Below are positions 20,331-31,841 of a stretch of DNA of 64,000 bases, piece after piece. Origin of the DNA: Areca catechu (lineage: Eukaryota > Streptophyta > Magnoliopsida > Arecales > Arecaceae); assembly GCA_021397845.1 (NCBI GenBank), contig CM038045.1, positions 145,906,638 through 145,970,637 on the forward strand, in the 5' to 3' direction. Under the pieces are notes generated by a model. It saw only the letters and a list, made by a program, of their open reading frames with translations, was not told where the DNA came from and did no database searches. Position numbers and translations under genes: made by a program. Position 1 is the stretch's first letter. Every line of letters starts with the position of its first letter.

Positions 20331-22700
20331 TGAAAGGATTATGCCCTATAAGCCAATATCTGTATCTCCCAGACCATTGTAAATTGATAAATTAATAAAG
20401 GCAATAATTTTTTCATCATTCGCTGTGTCATTATATGATGAACCCCATAGATTAGGGCTATGGTTGTAGGGCTATGATGAGATCATACCAGTGAGATCTA
20501 AGGCCTTAAAACCCTAATCTAGAATATTCCTAGTCATAGGAACCCTGAGTTGGGGATCAGGGTTTCCGGTAAGACTGGCACATCCTATGTATGCTGAAAA
20601 GGGTGACTGCTCTCACAGTCATTTATGTAGGACACTAATACAAGGATGTGGGTGCTCATTAGTGAATGAGTTCACTGAATAGATCCAGTTTGAGAAATCT
20701 AATGGAGCCTTAGCTGCATGTCAATAGATGTTTTCACATAGTGGGAGTGTACAAGTAGTCCTCTGATGAGCACTGAGCAGCTGGTACCTTATGTACAAGA
20801 ACCCATGCTTGGTTCAGTCAGTTGTACGGTGATGCTGGGTCGGGAGTGAATAATAGATGAGTGAATATGTACAACTCAATCAGGATGATTCTCAATGAAG
20901 TTTGAGGTGATAATTTAGAATGAAATATTGTGAATTTATCAGTGGAGATTGATCTATTAAATAAGTGAATGATGATTAGCTTTGAATAGTATAAACTGGA
21001 TTTGAATGATGATGAAACTGATGAGTGGATATTAACTGATTGCCATTTCATAGATGTTATTCGGGATGCAAGATGATTGAATTCGAATTGTACGGGAATT
21101 TCCACTGAAGGGTAGTTTTGGAATTACACCAGAATTTCCATATCTTCCGGGTAGACATGACACGTTGCTAGACGTCAATCTTGTCTTGTGGGTGATCAAA
21201 TTAATTTAATTGGATCACTATTAGGGAGGAGTCTAATTGACTGACTCGAGTTAGCTCGATTTGACCTAAATCATTCGAATGAGTTCTGATCTGATCAGGT
21301 CAACTTGCACTCGGACCCACTGCTGGCTAAGTATGGAACCCAATGGGTCACACACTTAGGACAGATAATCAAGGATTTAATTTGGAATTAAATCTCGTTT
21401 GCAGATGAACACACTAGCATGTGTTGCAAACCATGACTTCTACTTGAATCGGATTCGAGTTAGGGTTCCGATTGGTCTTTTTTAGATCCAAATTCATTCC
21501 GGTTTGAATCTAATTGAAGATACAAAATGTTGGGCTAACTATAGGCTAGCAATTGGGCTAACCTAAGAGGCTAAACCCTTTCCCACATCGCCTAAAACCC
21601 TCCCCCTCTCTTCCACGCGCGCGCGCAAGGAGAAGAGTCCACACGCGCGTGGACTCTTTCCAAGACGCGTCTTTGCATGAAAGGAAAGAAAAAATGCCGG
21701 TGATTTTTGAAGAGGCGTGGAAGAGAGTCCACCTGGGCGTGGACTCTCCAAAGGGAAAAAATACCGTGAGAAAAGAAAAGAAAAACACCGAAGGGGCGCG
21801 ACTCTTCTTTCTGCGCGCGCCCTTGTGTTTTTCACGATCCTTCTTCGCGTCTTCCCATCCCAAAGGCCGTGAGATTAATCCCAAGGGCCATGAGATTAAG
21901 AGAGAAGACGTGAGAAGGGAGAGAGGGACGTGAGAGGATTTTTCAGATGAGAAGGGCGCCTCTCTGTCGCCTATTTAAGAAGAAGGCTTCACCGTAAAAA
22001 TTTATTCCAGATTTTCTACGGCGAAGCCTTGCTTCTCTTTCCTTCTCCCTCTCCAGAAGACTGTTTCCCCCTCCTCTCTTTCCTCTTTGATTCCTTTACA
22101 GAGCCTAGGCTCTGTCGAATCTCAGAACAGAAGGAGAGTCAGAGAGAGAAACTCTCCGACGGTAAAGGAAGAAGGCGCTCTTTTCTTTCTTTCTTACATT
22201 AAGACAACTTTGTCTTAATTTTCTTCTCCCTCCAAGACAAGCTTGTCTTATTTTAGGACAAGGGCTTATTCTTAAGACAAGAGTGTCTTAAGGGGCCAAA
22301 GTTGCTAAAAACTAGGAGAAGAGTAAGAGAGAAAGTTTTGGTCCCGTTTGGCTAGAGGAGTCCTAGCCAATAGCCCATATATCAAGTTCTTGGGGTAGAA
22401 CTTGATTGGAAGGAACCCAATTGAGGAGTCACTGTCTTGATCATCTGCCCGTGTGGATCACCATCGGAGGGCGGACAAGTGGACGCCTGGTGTGTTCAAA
22501 AGGTTACTCTATTTGGAGTTTATTTCTACATCAGATTGGATATAGCGATCTGAGGTTAGTATCTAAACTATGTTTAAATTTGGACATGCATGTAGTCATA
22601 AGTTTTAATTGCTAATAAGGAGATTTTGGGATTAGGGTTCGGACCTGATTTCATAAAGTTTTTGAAATCCACACTTCCGCACTGGTTACCGAACCCCACA
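20331..22700 (+). repeat. Element B+ 3' LTR
   Basis: 2,370 bp, matching the 5' LTR closely except for many one-base indels in homopolymers and one patch (about 20755-21065) where similarity drops sharply. Ends CCCCACA at 22700, followed by the TSD GTACA. It contains the hairpin cluster at 22199-22292. Confidence 0.92.
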
Positions 22701-22705
22701 GTACA

Positions 22706-23189
22706 GTGGAAGATCGAGTTTCAAAATTTTTACTTTGAAAGAAACCTAAACGACCGAAACCCTAAATCCTAGGACCACTTGATCATGACAATCAATAAAT
22801 CAATACTTTAGAATTATAGAAGGATACCTAGAGCACTATAATCCTTTATTTCCATAAGGCACACAAGTGCATGCCCTCCAAAGGTGATCCACACAGGAAT
22901 CGGACCAAGGAAGCACTCCTATAAATGTTGCTTGTTTGATTGGAACTCTTTTGGCAGCCTTTTGGACTTTCTCCTTTGCTGGACTCCCTACCCTCTTGTA
23001 GGGCACTCAGATATCTTTCTATATCCCCTCTCGGATCTCGAATACCCCCTCTATTTTTCTTCCTAGGCTCTTGTCTTAAAAGACTAGCCTTGTCTTTAAA
23101 GAACAAGCTTTGTCTTAAAAGACAAAGCTTGTCTTAAGGGGGGAGGAAGAAAAAATAGCAGGTTGGAGTATTCGGATAGGAAATGAAGT
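22706..23189 (-). repeat. Element B- 5' LTR, piece 2
   Basis: Continues the LTR interrupted at 12866; joined through GTACA it aligns with the 3' end of the B+ LTR. It includes the AAGACA hairpin cluster (23069-23139, minus strand). It is cut again at 23190 by chromovirus A. Bases 23185-23189 (GAAGT) are the TSD, repeated at 33437-33441. Confidence 0.8.
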
Positions 23190-24567
23190 TGATGCAGGAT
23201 GAAAGCTCTGATGATGCGATGCAGAAGTAAATTAAGACTATTTTTTTTATTTTATTTTTTTTTTTAAATATTTTCAGAAGTCGGCTTTGACTCAAAGGAA
23301 AGTTAAACTAAATTGAAAGAAACTAGGTAATAATTGAAAGCACAATTTAAATAAAACTGGGTTATCAGAGTAGTTCAGAAGTAACGGATCGCTGGGGGTG
23401 AGAAACTCCCAGACCTAGGGTTTCGCTCTGAACTTTCAACAGGACAGAAATAAAGAGAAGAGATGGGTTACCAGACACAGTGTGATCTTCACAAAGTTTG
23501 GTGAGGAGAACTCTCTCGAGGCAGATTGTTGGATCCTCGGATTCGGATATCTTCGCAATGGATCCTCCAATACTGGTCCTGTGTGCTGAGGCGTCTCTCC
23601 TGAACTCAAGATCTGGGAAAGAAGAAGAACAAGTGATGGAATCAGATACTCAAGGAAGGTTACCATTGAAGAACTTGAAAGCTGATGTTGCTGAAATCCA
23701 GATTCTCCTGGAGGCTGATCTGACTTCCTCTGGGATTGCTCTGGATCTGAAGTATCTGGACTGGACCTGGATGCTGGGGTCGGCCTTGACTTGAAGAGAG
23801 TGGCCGTGAGAGGTGGATAGGCTAGGGTTTGGTGGAAAGAAGAGGATGTTGGCGGCTTGGGTTTGGGAGTGAAGTGGCTAACCTAGGGTTTGGGGGTTTG
23901 GAGATCTCACACTCCTCAAGGTTCCTGGGGAACACAGATTTACTCCCTCACAGAGCTCAACACCTGGATGCAAGTGCAGAAGAGAGAAAACACAGAGTTT
24001 GCTCACACAAAAATTTGAATTCATTCATCAGATTACTTTAAAATTTACAAGAGGGGTTTAATTTATAGGACTTTACAAGAGAGTAGGGTTTTACATCTTC
24101 CCATGTGGGACTAAAGGAGGGGATCTTCAAATTAGGTTTGTAGGATCAATCCATACCTATATGGCCGGCCAAAGGTTCCAAAAAAGTGGATTGGAGGTTT
24201 TAAAAGGAAGGTAAGTGGCGCCTCCTAGCCTTGTTCTTCAAGAGAGAATTTCATTCCTTCCATGGCTCAACTCATTTGGACTCCTCCTTTTCTTTCTCCC
24301 TAAGTCATGGTTCTTCCATCTTTGCTTTGGGCATTTTGGCATGGAATGGGCGCCCCCTTGAAGTACTCTCCAAGAAGAGTTTCTTTCTTTTCATAGCTTG
24401 GCTCTTATGGAATATTGTGGGCCGCCCCTTTGAATTGTGGCTCCCAGATTGCTTTCTCCTCAAATGGTGCATTAGAGAAGGGACCTGCTATCTTGTGGTG
24501 TGGGGACCAGAGCATACTAGATGGAGATGTGGCACCCCGTGGACTCAAGCGTGTGGCTGGGAGTGTG
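23190..24567 (-). repeat. Family A 3' LTR, distal part
   Basis: Matches 31842-33190. The outer end reads TGATGCAGG on the plus strand (CA end on the minus strand). A TATA-like CTATAAAT lies at about 24062-24069 (minus). The LTR continues at 26014 after the solo LTR. The ORFs at 23498-23794 and 24231-24596 lie in this LTR and are not supported as genes. Confidence 0.88.
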
Positions 24568-26013
24568 TGGTGGGAACACCTGAGGCACCAGAATAAGACA
24601 GAGGCTTTTTCAACCATCTGTAAATTGATCAATAATTTATGAGTCTATCTGTAATAAGGGCTTAGCTCATCTGAGTCCATTTTAGTTGTTATTAGAGTAT
24701 TTTTAGTTGTTATTTCAGTTCTGTACTAGTCAGCTCATGTTGAGCTAGTTCAGTCCAATGCTAGTCAGCTCATGTTGAGCTAATTTTTTTTTGAGTCCTG
24801 TCCAAGCATACTGAAGACTCAAGACTATATCATACAAGTGAAGACCAAGTCTAACTAGATTGAAGACATGGAAGTATAGCACAAGTCCAACCCAGCTTGA
24901 AGATTTGAAGACCCCAAGAGGAAAATTCAGAAAACCCTGATTTCTTGCAGATGCCCTCCAAATGCCCAGATTCCCTTCCAGATGCCAAAGTATATCATAG
25001 ATAAGGGCATCCATGATTCCAGAGGTCCATCTACATCCTAGCCCAAATAAATCAAGCCCAGGTGCCAAGCCCAAGCCCCTAAGAAGCAAGATACCAGGGA
25101 ATATTCTTGCTACCTGGCTACCAGGCCACCCCAGCTTCCAGAGGCCCAAACCCATGCACCCGAGCCCTTTGGGCCGGCTTTTGCTGCTCCTAGAAGCCCA
25201 ACATGCCCCCCTAGGCATCCTTGGAGTCTTGACCAAGTCAAGAATTTTTTAGGGATTTTTCTACCTAATATTTCCTTATTTTCTAGCTAGGGTTTGAGAG
25301 GGAAAGGATTCTTATGTAAAGACTTATGTACCCTTACTTGGAGCCCAAGGTTAAGGGTCTATTTAAGGGACCCTAGCCTCTTGTATGAGGGAATTTTTGA
25401 TGAATGAAAACCTTGAGTTCTTCTATTAAGTGGTGTGATACCCTGCTGTGTGCATAAAGGGGTTTGTGAGAGTTTTCTTCCCGGTGTTTGCAATCATCTT
25501 CCTGCTGCCAACAAACCCTCCAGATCCCTGGACGCCCACTCCAAAGAAGCCTTCCCTTGCTATTTTTACTTTGTTTTCTTGTTCCTTTATGAGCTTTCTA
25601 ACCCCTGACAGGTCGTTTGTAGGTCCCTGAGTTCCTACGAATCCAACGACTCCAGCCAAGCCTCAATCGGATCACCGAGCAGAAAGCCGGGTATCCGCGG
25701 GTCTTTGGCTCGGTTTTCCAGGCCGCATCCGTCGAGGAACGAGAGACCCCTTCACTGCAATCTTTACAGACGTTGTCAGGTACACCCCTCTACCTCCAGT
25801 AGTTTTATTGTAGGAGAACTTGCCCTAACCGAGGCTTCTCAGTCCCGGCGGTCCTTCTTTGCTACTTTTCTGGATCCTAATCTGCATGTTGATCTTCAAA
25901 AATTCATACAAAATTCCCTACAAATAGTTTTGATCTGAAATTTGGGAATTAATCACCTAACTCAACATGTAAAAACATACAAAAAAAATTGCATGCATAT
26001 TAGTTCCCCATCA
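24568..26013 (+). mobile_element. Solo LTR of family C
   Basis: 1,446 bp, TGGTGGGAACACC .. TTCCCCATCA, with the perfect TSD GTGTG (24563-24567 and 26014-26018). It matches the LTRs of element C2 (inverted). No internal sequence remains, so recombination between LTRs removed the body. The ORFs at 24745-25236 and 25426-25938 fall wholly in this LTR. Confidence 0.9.
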
Positions 26014-26254
26014 GTGTGGCGCCCACTTGCTTGGCCTTGGGAGAAAATGTGACACCCCAGGTTGAAGTCCTAGACCACTACTAAGTCAACATGACTTAAC
26101 AAAAATAAATTGCAGGGAATACAGACTCAAGCTAAAATTGAGTTGATCAAGTCAACCCTTATTACAAACCAGAAAACCCTAATTCTTCGGGCAAGGTCAA
26201 TCAGAGATCCAGATGGAGCTCCGTAGTCTTCTTCTGAGTTTGGTGCCCGTACCA
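26014..26254 (-). repeat. Family A 3' LTR, proximal part
   Basis: Matches 33184-33436. On the minus strand the LTR starts TGGTACGGGCACC at 26254, directly after the purine-rich CCTGGGAGAAT. Confidence 0.85.
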
Positions 26255-26544
26255 ATTCTCCCAGGGTGGGAGGAACTCGACCCTGTCGAGTATGGATCAA
26301 GTTGGCTCTGGTATCTCTCTAAGAGGTCTGGGTCCAATTCTTGTAATTCTTCTCAGGAGATCCAAGAGTCATCAGAATCTGGCCTTCCTTGCCAGCAGAC
26401 CAGGTATCTTTGGTATCCTCGATTACGAGTAGAGATAACCTGATCATCCAGGATCTTTTCAATATGCTCTTTCCTCACAGGCCAGTTTGTTGGTAGACAC
26501 ACAGGGTGGGTTCACCCTCAAGAGCAGGATTAGGCTCAAAAGGC
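26255..26544 (-). pseudogene. Family A chromodomain and polypurine region
   Basis: The minus strand encodes HIEKILDDQVISTRNRGYQRY, then CWQGRPDSDDSWIS, a stop, and ELQELDPDLLERYQS. The same segment is uninterrupted in the copy at 63521-63877, where the stop position is Arg. The pattern (Y.RYLV.WQGRP..DDSW) fits a retroelement chromodomain, which in chromoviruses directs integration to particular chromatin. The frame runs on towards the LTR. Confidence 0.75.
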
Positions 26545-27308
26545 TCACTGGGAATCACAGCTGGCTCTATACTCTACTAGGTCTGTAATGTTGAAAGTGG
26601 AGCTAATGCCTAGTTCTGGAGGTAACTCGAGCACATAGGCATTGGATCCTACTCTCTTCACCACTTTAAATGGTCCAGCTCCTCTAGCATGTAACTTTCT
26701 AACGGATCCAGGAGGAAACCGTTCAGGCCTTAACCTAATCATTACATAGTCTCCCTCATCAAAAGTTTTGACTCGCCTTTGAGAATCAGCCAACTTCTTA
26801 TAAGTTTCATTACTTAAATTTATTTTGGCATGAATTTCTTTATGCAAGTCTTTTATATGCTGTGCAAAAACTTCGGCAGACTCGGAGACTCGTGTGTGGA
26901 CTGGTAAAGGAGCTAGGTCAAGAGGTGTGTGAGGTTTGTAAGCATGCACAATTTCAAATGGACTCTTACCCGTAGACCTATTGACCGAGTCATTGTATGC
27001 AAATTCAGCTCTAGGTAAGTACAAATCCAGTTCCTAATATTTTCACCAACAAGACACCTTAACAGATTGCCTAAACTACGGTTCACTACTTCGGTTTGGC
27101 CATCAGTCTGGGGATGATAGGTAGTTGAAAACTTAAGTTTTGTCCCTAACTTATGCCAAAGGGTTTTCCAGAAATAGCTGGTGAACCGGACATCCCTATC
27201 GGAAACAATTATCTTAGGTAGGCCATGGAGTCGAACTATCTCATTAAAGAACAGGGTGGCTACCTTAGATGCATCAAATGTTTGGGAACAAGGCAAGAAA
27301 TGGGCCAT
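26545..27308 (-). pseudogene. Family A integrase core and C-terminal domain
   Basis: 26913-27308 carries the rve core: [10 protein letters not shown] (catalytic Asp) and [15 protein letters not shown] (catalytic Glu). The first Asp ([10 protein letters not shown]) is in the upstream frame. After a frame change near 27010, 26545-27024 encodes [20 protein letters not shown], the YVMIRLRPERFPPG segment and AGPFKVVKRVGSNAYVLELPP, ending STFNITDLVEY. This is the GPY/F-type end of Ty3/gypsy integrases. Element C1 keeps remnants of exactly this region. Confidence 0.88.
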
Positions 27309-29278
27309 CTGGAAAATCGGTCGACTACAACATAGATAGAGTCATGCCTCCTCTGGGTCTTAGGCAAACCTAACACAAAGTCCATGCTCACATCTTGCCA
27401 AGGACGATCTGGGACAGGGAGTGGGGTATAAAGGCCGGTGTTATGTTTTCGCTGTTTGGTAACAGTGCAGGTCCGACACCTAGCCACAATGTGTGCTACA
27501 TCTCTTTTTAAGCTAGGCCAGAAAAAGTGGTCTTCAATAGCCAGGGTGGTCTTGTCTTTTCCGAAATGGCCAGCTAAACCTCCAGCATGACTTTCCCAAA
27601 TCAAAAATTCCCTAAGAGAAGTTCTAGGGATGCAAAGCCTATTCTTAAAGAACAGAAAGCCATCTAAAAGGGTATAATCCTTATGGTCACTAGATGGTCC
27701 TTGAGTTAGATCCTGGTACATAGTCTTAAAATCCGGACACGACTCATATTCCTCTTTGATTTGCTCAAACCCTATGACTTCAGCCCTAACAGAATTTAAC
27801 AACAAAGATCGACGACTAAGGGCATCAGCTACCTTATTTTTAGACCCAACCTTATGCTTCAAAACAAAAGTATAGGACTGGATATACTCTATCCACTTAG
27901 CATGCCTAGGGTTAAGCTTCTTCTGGGAACTCAAGAATCTAAGAGCCTCATGGTCCGAAAACAGCACAAATTCTTGCGGTAGCAAATAATGTCTCCAGTA
28001 ACGCAAAGCTTGCACTACCGCATAAAATTCCTTATCATAGGTAGAATACCTAAGCTTAGCATCATTAAGTTTTTCACTAAAGAATGCTACGGGATGGTTC
28101 TCTTGGCTTAGGACTCCACCTATGCCTACTCCTGAAGCATCACAGGCAACCTCAAATACCTTTGAAAAGTTGGGTAACCTCAAAATGGGTGCCTGGGTCA
28201 TCCTATCCTTAAGATCTAGGAAGGCTTTATGGGCTGCTTTAGTCCACTGGAATTCTCCCTTCCTAATACAGTCTGTGATAGGAGCAACTACAGTACTAAA
28301 CCCTTTGATGAATCGCCTATAGAAGGTAGCCAAGCCATGGAAACTTCTGACTTCATGCACACTGGTCGGCTCTGGCCATTCTACTATGGACCTAATCTTT
28401 TCTGGATCGGTAGCCACGCCGTTAGGGGTTACTACAAAACCAAGGAAGATAATTCTACTGGTCATGAATTCACACTTTTTGAGATTACCGTAGAGACTAT
28501 CATTCCTCAAAACTTGGCAGACTTGTCTAAGGTGGCCTAGGTGATCTGCAGGGGTCTTACTATAGATCATGATGTCATCAAAATAGACCACTACAAACTT
28601 CCCTATGAAAGCTCTAAGCACCTGGGTCATAATCCTCATGAAAGTACTAGAGGCATTGGACAACCCAAATGGCATAACAACCCATTCATAGAGACCATCC
28701 TTAGTTTTGAAAGTGGTTTTCCACTCATCCCCTGGTCTAATTCTAACCTGATGATAGCCGCTCTTGAGATCAATTTTAGAAAAAACCAATGCACCGGCCA
28801 TCATATCTAGCATGTCATCTAATCTAGGGATGGGGAACCTATACTTGATTATGATTTTGTTAATGGCACGACTATCAACACACATCCTCCATGTGCCATC
28901 CTTCTTCAGGGTTAGAAGTGCAGGGACTGCACAAGGGCTAAGACTCTCTCTAATGAACCCCTTCCTCAACAATTCTCTAACCTACTTTTGCAGTTCCTTA
29001 TGCTCAGATGGATTCATCCTATAATGGGGCAAGTTGGGTAAAGTAGCTCCTGGGACTAAATATATGGAATGCTGGATATCCCTAAGAGGTGGAAGGTGGT
29101 CTGGCAGATCCTCGGGAAAAACATCCTCAAATTCTTCTAACAAAGGTTTAACTTCCTGAGGAGGCTCTGAGGGTGTAGGAGTCCTAAGTTCCTTAGCAGT
29201 CAACATCCAAATAGGTGAACCACTATGAATTTCTTGTTCTAGATCCTTAGCACTAATTAGGTTCACTCCAGTCTTCAT
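27260..29278 (-). pseudogene. Family A reverse transcriptase, RNase H and N-terminal integrase
   Basis: 28982-29278 encodes the protease-RT linker ([24 protein letters not shown]) and ends in a stop. The long frame 27260-28972 (570 codons) starts within [49 protein letters not shown] and the catalytic [12 protein letters not shown]. RNase H has [35 protein letters not shown] and [10 protein letters not shown]. The integrase HHCC finger follows ([10 protein letters not shown] .. CRTCTVTK), then [10 protein letters not shown]. Domain order RT-RH-IN marks Ty3/gypsy. RT active-site residues are intact; the stop at about 28982 and the frameshift near 27290 break the polyprotein. Confidence 0.92.
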
Positions 29279-29304
29279 TTCTCTGACCTTATTGGTTCCT
29301 TTAG

Positions 29305-30243
29305 CTACCTTGTCCTTAGGAGGGACTGATTGGATTGTGATTTCTTCCCATTAAAACTAAAGACACAGGTGTTGGATTTTCCTAAGAGGATGGCATCATG
29401 ATCATATAACCAAGGTCTTCCAAGAATTATACTGCTCATCCCCATGGGCAAGATGTCACACCAAATCTTCTCATGATAGGATTGCATTTGGATTTGGACC
29501 TGACATCTAGACTGGATGGGTATAAAGGTAGAGTCTACCCAAGAAACCTTATAGGGGTTGGGGTGGGGGACTGGGGTTAAGCCTAACATTTTGACAGTGC
29601 TAGCAGAAATGGCATTCACACAGCTCCCACTATCTATGATGATTTTATATACCTTATCCCCTAGTTTAAGGAAAGTCTGTAGAATGTTAGTCCTACGCCA
29701 ATCTTCCTGAACTCTATTCTGGGACAGGATGCATCTCACAACCCCTAATTGGTCAGACTCTGTGGATTCCTCCTCTCCTTCATCGACCAAATTCATTCCG
29801 GCCTCATAAACTTCTTCTTCAAACTCTTCATTGGGTCTGGAATTCTCTTCTCCTCCTTCTTCTATGTAGAGGGATCTACGAGGGCACTGGCTAGAAACAT
29901 GACCTACCTTGTGGCACTTAAAACAAGCTATGGCTGTGCACTGGTTGGAGATATGACCAGGCTTCTGGCACTTAAAATAGATGATACTAGGGGTTCTCTG
30001 GGTGTTAGGCGCCTTACCTTTGTCCATGGGCCTAGGGGTGGGGATGCCCTGATTAGGCTTGCTAGGGGTAACTTGGCTAGGTCCATTTCTTGGGATTGGG
30101 GCACTAACCCTAGAAGGTATAGGTCCTCTCTGAAACTTCTCAGTGTTCAGTGCAATCTGATAAGCTCGGTCTAGGTCAGTAACCTCTCTCAGAAACAACT
30201 CCCTCTTTATGTCTTCCTTAAGTGCAGCCCTAAACCTAGACAA
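29305..30243 (-). pseudogene. Family A Gag C-terminus with zinc knuckles and aspartic protease
   Basis: 312 clean codons. Front: end of the capsid region (EDIKRELFLREVTDLDRAYQ). A basic Pro-rich linker and two CCHC-like knuckles follow (YFKCQKPGHISNQC, first Cys changed to Tyr, and CFKCHKVGHVSSQC). An acidic linker leads to the retropepsin-like protease with IIIDSGSCVNAIS (active-site Asp-Ser-Gly intact) and IILGRPWLYDHDA. A one-base frame change separates it from the gag front at 30278. Confidence 0.9.
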
Positions 30244-30277
30244 GTGACCTCATGGGCTTCACTCGCAACATAACTCA

Positions 30278-30958
30278 TCAGGTACTCATCAAGGTGGTTA
30301 TGTAGTATGATACGGATCGGTTCCCTTGTTTCAAAGTCTGCCATTGGTCTAACAGATTTTGCTGGTATGAAATGGGTAGATATTTATCTCTAAGCTTCTC
30401 TTTCATACCCTGCCAAGTGGTTATGGGCTCTACATTTCGTCTCCTAGTGGTCAGCTCAATGTTCCCCCAGTATAACTTAGCTTGACGTACTAACTTGATC
30501 TTGGCAAACTTGAACTTTCTTTCCTCAGACATGGCATACCACTCAAAGTACTGGTCCATCTCACCCTCCCAATCAGAATACACCTTAGGGTTTAAGCTAC
30601 CATCAAAAGTGGGTGCATCTAATTTGATGTTCCGAATGAACCTATCATCTCTATCTTCAGGTTCTGGGTCAGGCCTCCTATGATTAGGTTCAGGATCTCT
30701 ATATAAAGGTCTTCTAGGCTCTTGGTGTGGGTGAGGTTGAGGCACATTAAAATCTGGGTCAGGAGTCCAATTCTGATGCCTAGGTTCCTCAAGTACTTGG
30801 ACTCGATCCCTAAGCTGGGCAAAATTCTCATTCATATCCTGACTTAATTTGTTCATACTCTCAGTAAGAGCTCTAACCATGGCCTCTAAATCAGGTTGGG
30901 TTTGACCAGGTTGGTAGGGTACTCCATTCCGGGTGGACATGATGATGTAAGCAAACAC
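30278..30958 (-). pseudogene. Family A gag, N-terminal and capsid part
   Basis: 226 codons from 30958, with a likely functional start at the MSTRNGVPYQPG methionine a few codons in. N-terminal coiled coil (LTESMNKLSQDMNENFAQLRDRVQVLE), a Pro/Arg-rich linker, and a Retrotrans_gag domain (APTFDGSLNPKVYSDWEGEM, LYWGNIE, WQGMKEKLRDKYLP, LKQGNRSVSYY). It forms the capsid. C2 has a related start (MSTRSGVSYHPP) at 48627. Confidence 0.9.
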
Positions 30959-31827
30959 ACAAAATGAGACTCAACTGAAATGACTACGGGCTAACTAGAC
31001 CTAGAGCCCAAACTAAATGCCCAATCAGAGTGGCAAGCTAGCCTGTAGTAACTCGGGACTCAGCTAGGCAGGTGTAAGGGGAGTGTTAGGTCCCTAGATG
31101 CCAATCCTAGACACCAATCAGTGATTGGCCAGGTAGGCGGACCAGCACACAAGCCCTTCGGGATAGAATCCCTGAACCACCGTTCTAGACACTGAGTACA
31201 AAGCACACACAGAGTAACTAGACAAACTGACTCAACACTAGCTTTGACCTGACTTGTTGATGTCCCTAGCCCACTAGGGCAAATTAAGTCTAATAAATTT
31301 TAAAAATAGGCTTAGGATCGAATGAGTGGGTGGTGGTTTTGGGCTAAGGAGAGGTTATCAACTCCTCCCCTTATCTTAGATGCTCAAATGCCCTTAAGAT
31401 GAATTAGGAGATGATCACTCAAAAATTGAATTGCCGAAACATAGAAAATAGAGTTGCAGTTATTTAACTCTTAGAAATTTCATAGAAACAATAAATCACA
31501 GGAAAATTATGTAAAATAGCTTCAATTGTACTGGTTCCAGCAAAATAAAAATCATATAATTTGGAGTTACTTGAAAAGAGAAACAATTCTTGAAATAGGG
31601 TAGTTACAGACTAAAAATAGAGTGCTTCCCCTGTTTATAATTCCTGCTATGAAGTTGTAACCCAACGGATCCCCTACACGCCCTAGGAACACCCCGTGGA
31701 ATGGGAAGAGGAGGTTTGCACCTCGCTTCGTTCCTAGGACCGGACGTCCTGGGGAGTCTACTTCGAGCAGACAAAGTAAAAAGAGAGAGACTCAAAACAA
31801 GCAAGCAAAACAAAAACCCTAGACAGG
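30959..31827 (-). other. Family A leader
   Basis: No coding frame supported. Part of it (31010-31330) is closely similar to the leaders of C1 (42390-42710) and C2 (48660-48960), including CTGTAGTAACTCGG-like and CCCACTAGGGCAAATTAAG stretches. This shows common ancestry of A and C. Confidence 0.7.
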
Positions 31828-31839
31828 GCTCTGATACCA
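31828..31839 (-). other. Primer-binding site of family A copy
   Basis: The minus strand reads TGGTATCAGAGC two bases inside the 5' LTR. Confidence 0.9.
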
Positions 31840-31841
31840 AA

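Larger units (their letters stand above)
12867..22700 (+). mobile_element. Complete Angela-like Ty1/copia retrotransposon (element B+)
   Basis: 9,834 bp, flanked by the perfect TSD GTACA (12862-12866 and 22701-22705). Two 2.4-kb LTRs start TGAAAGGATTATGCCC and end CCCCACA. PBS, leader, gag, protease, integrase, RT, RNase H and polypurine tract follow in copia order. The LTR start with ATGCCC and the Gag/RT sequence recall the Angela/BARE lineage. Stops and frameshifts make it non-autonomous as read. It is inserted in the LTR of a minus-strand relative (B-). Confidence 0.92.

Noticed and set aside
24745..25236. 163-codon minus-strand ORF
   Set aside because: Falls in the solo LTR of family C; the corresponding stretch in the C2 LTRs is open only in parts and has no domain.
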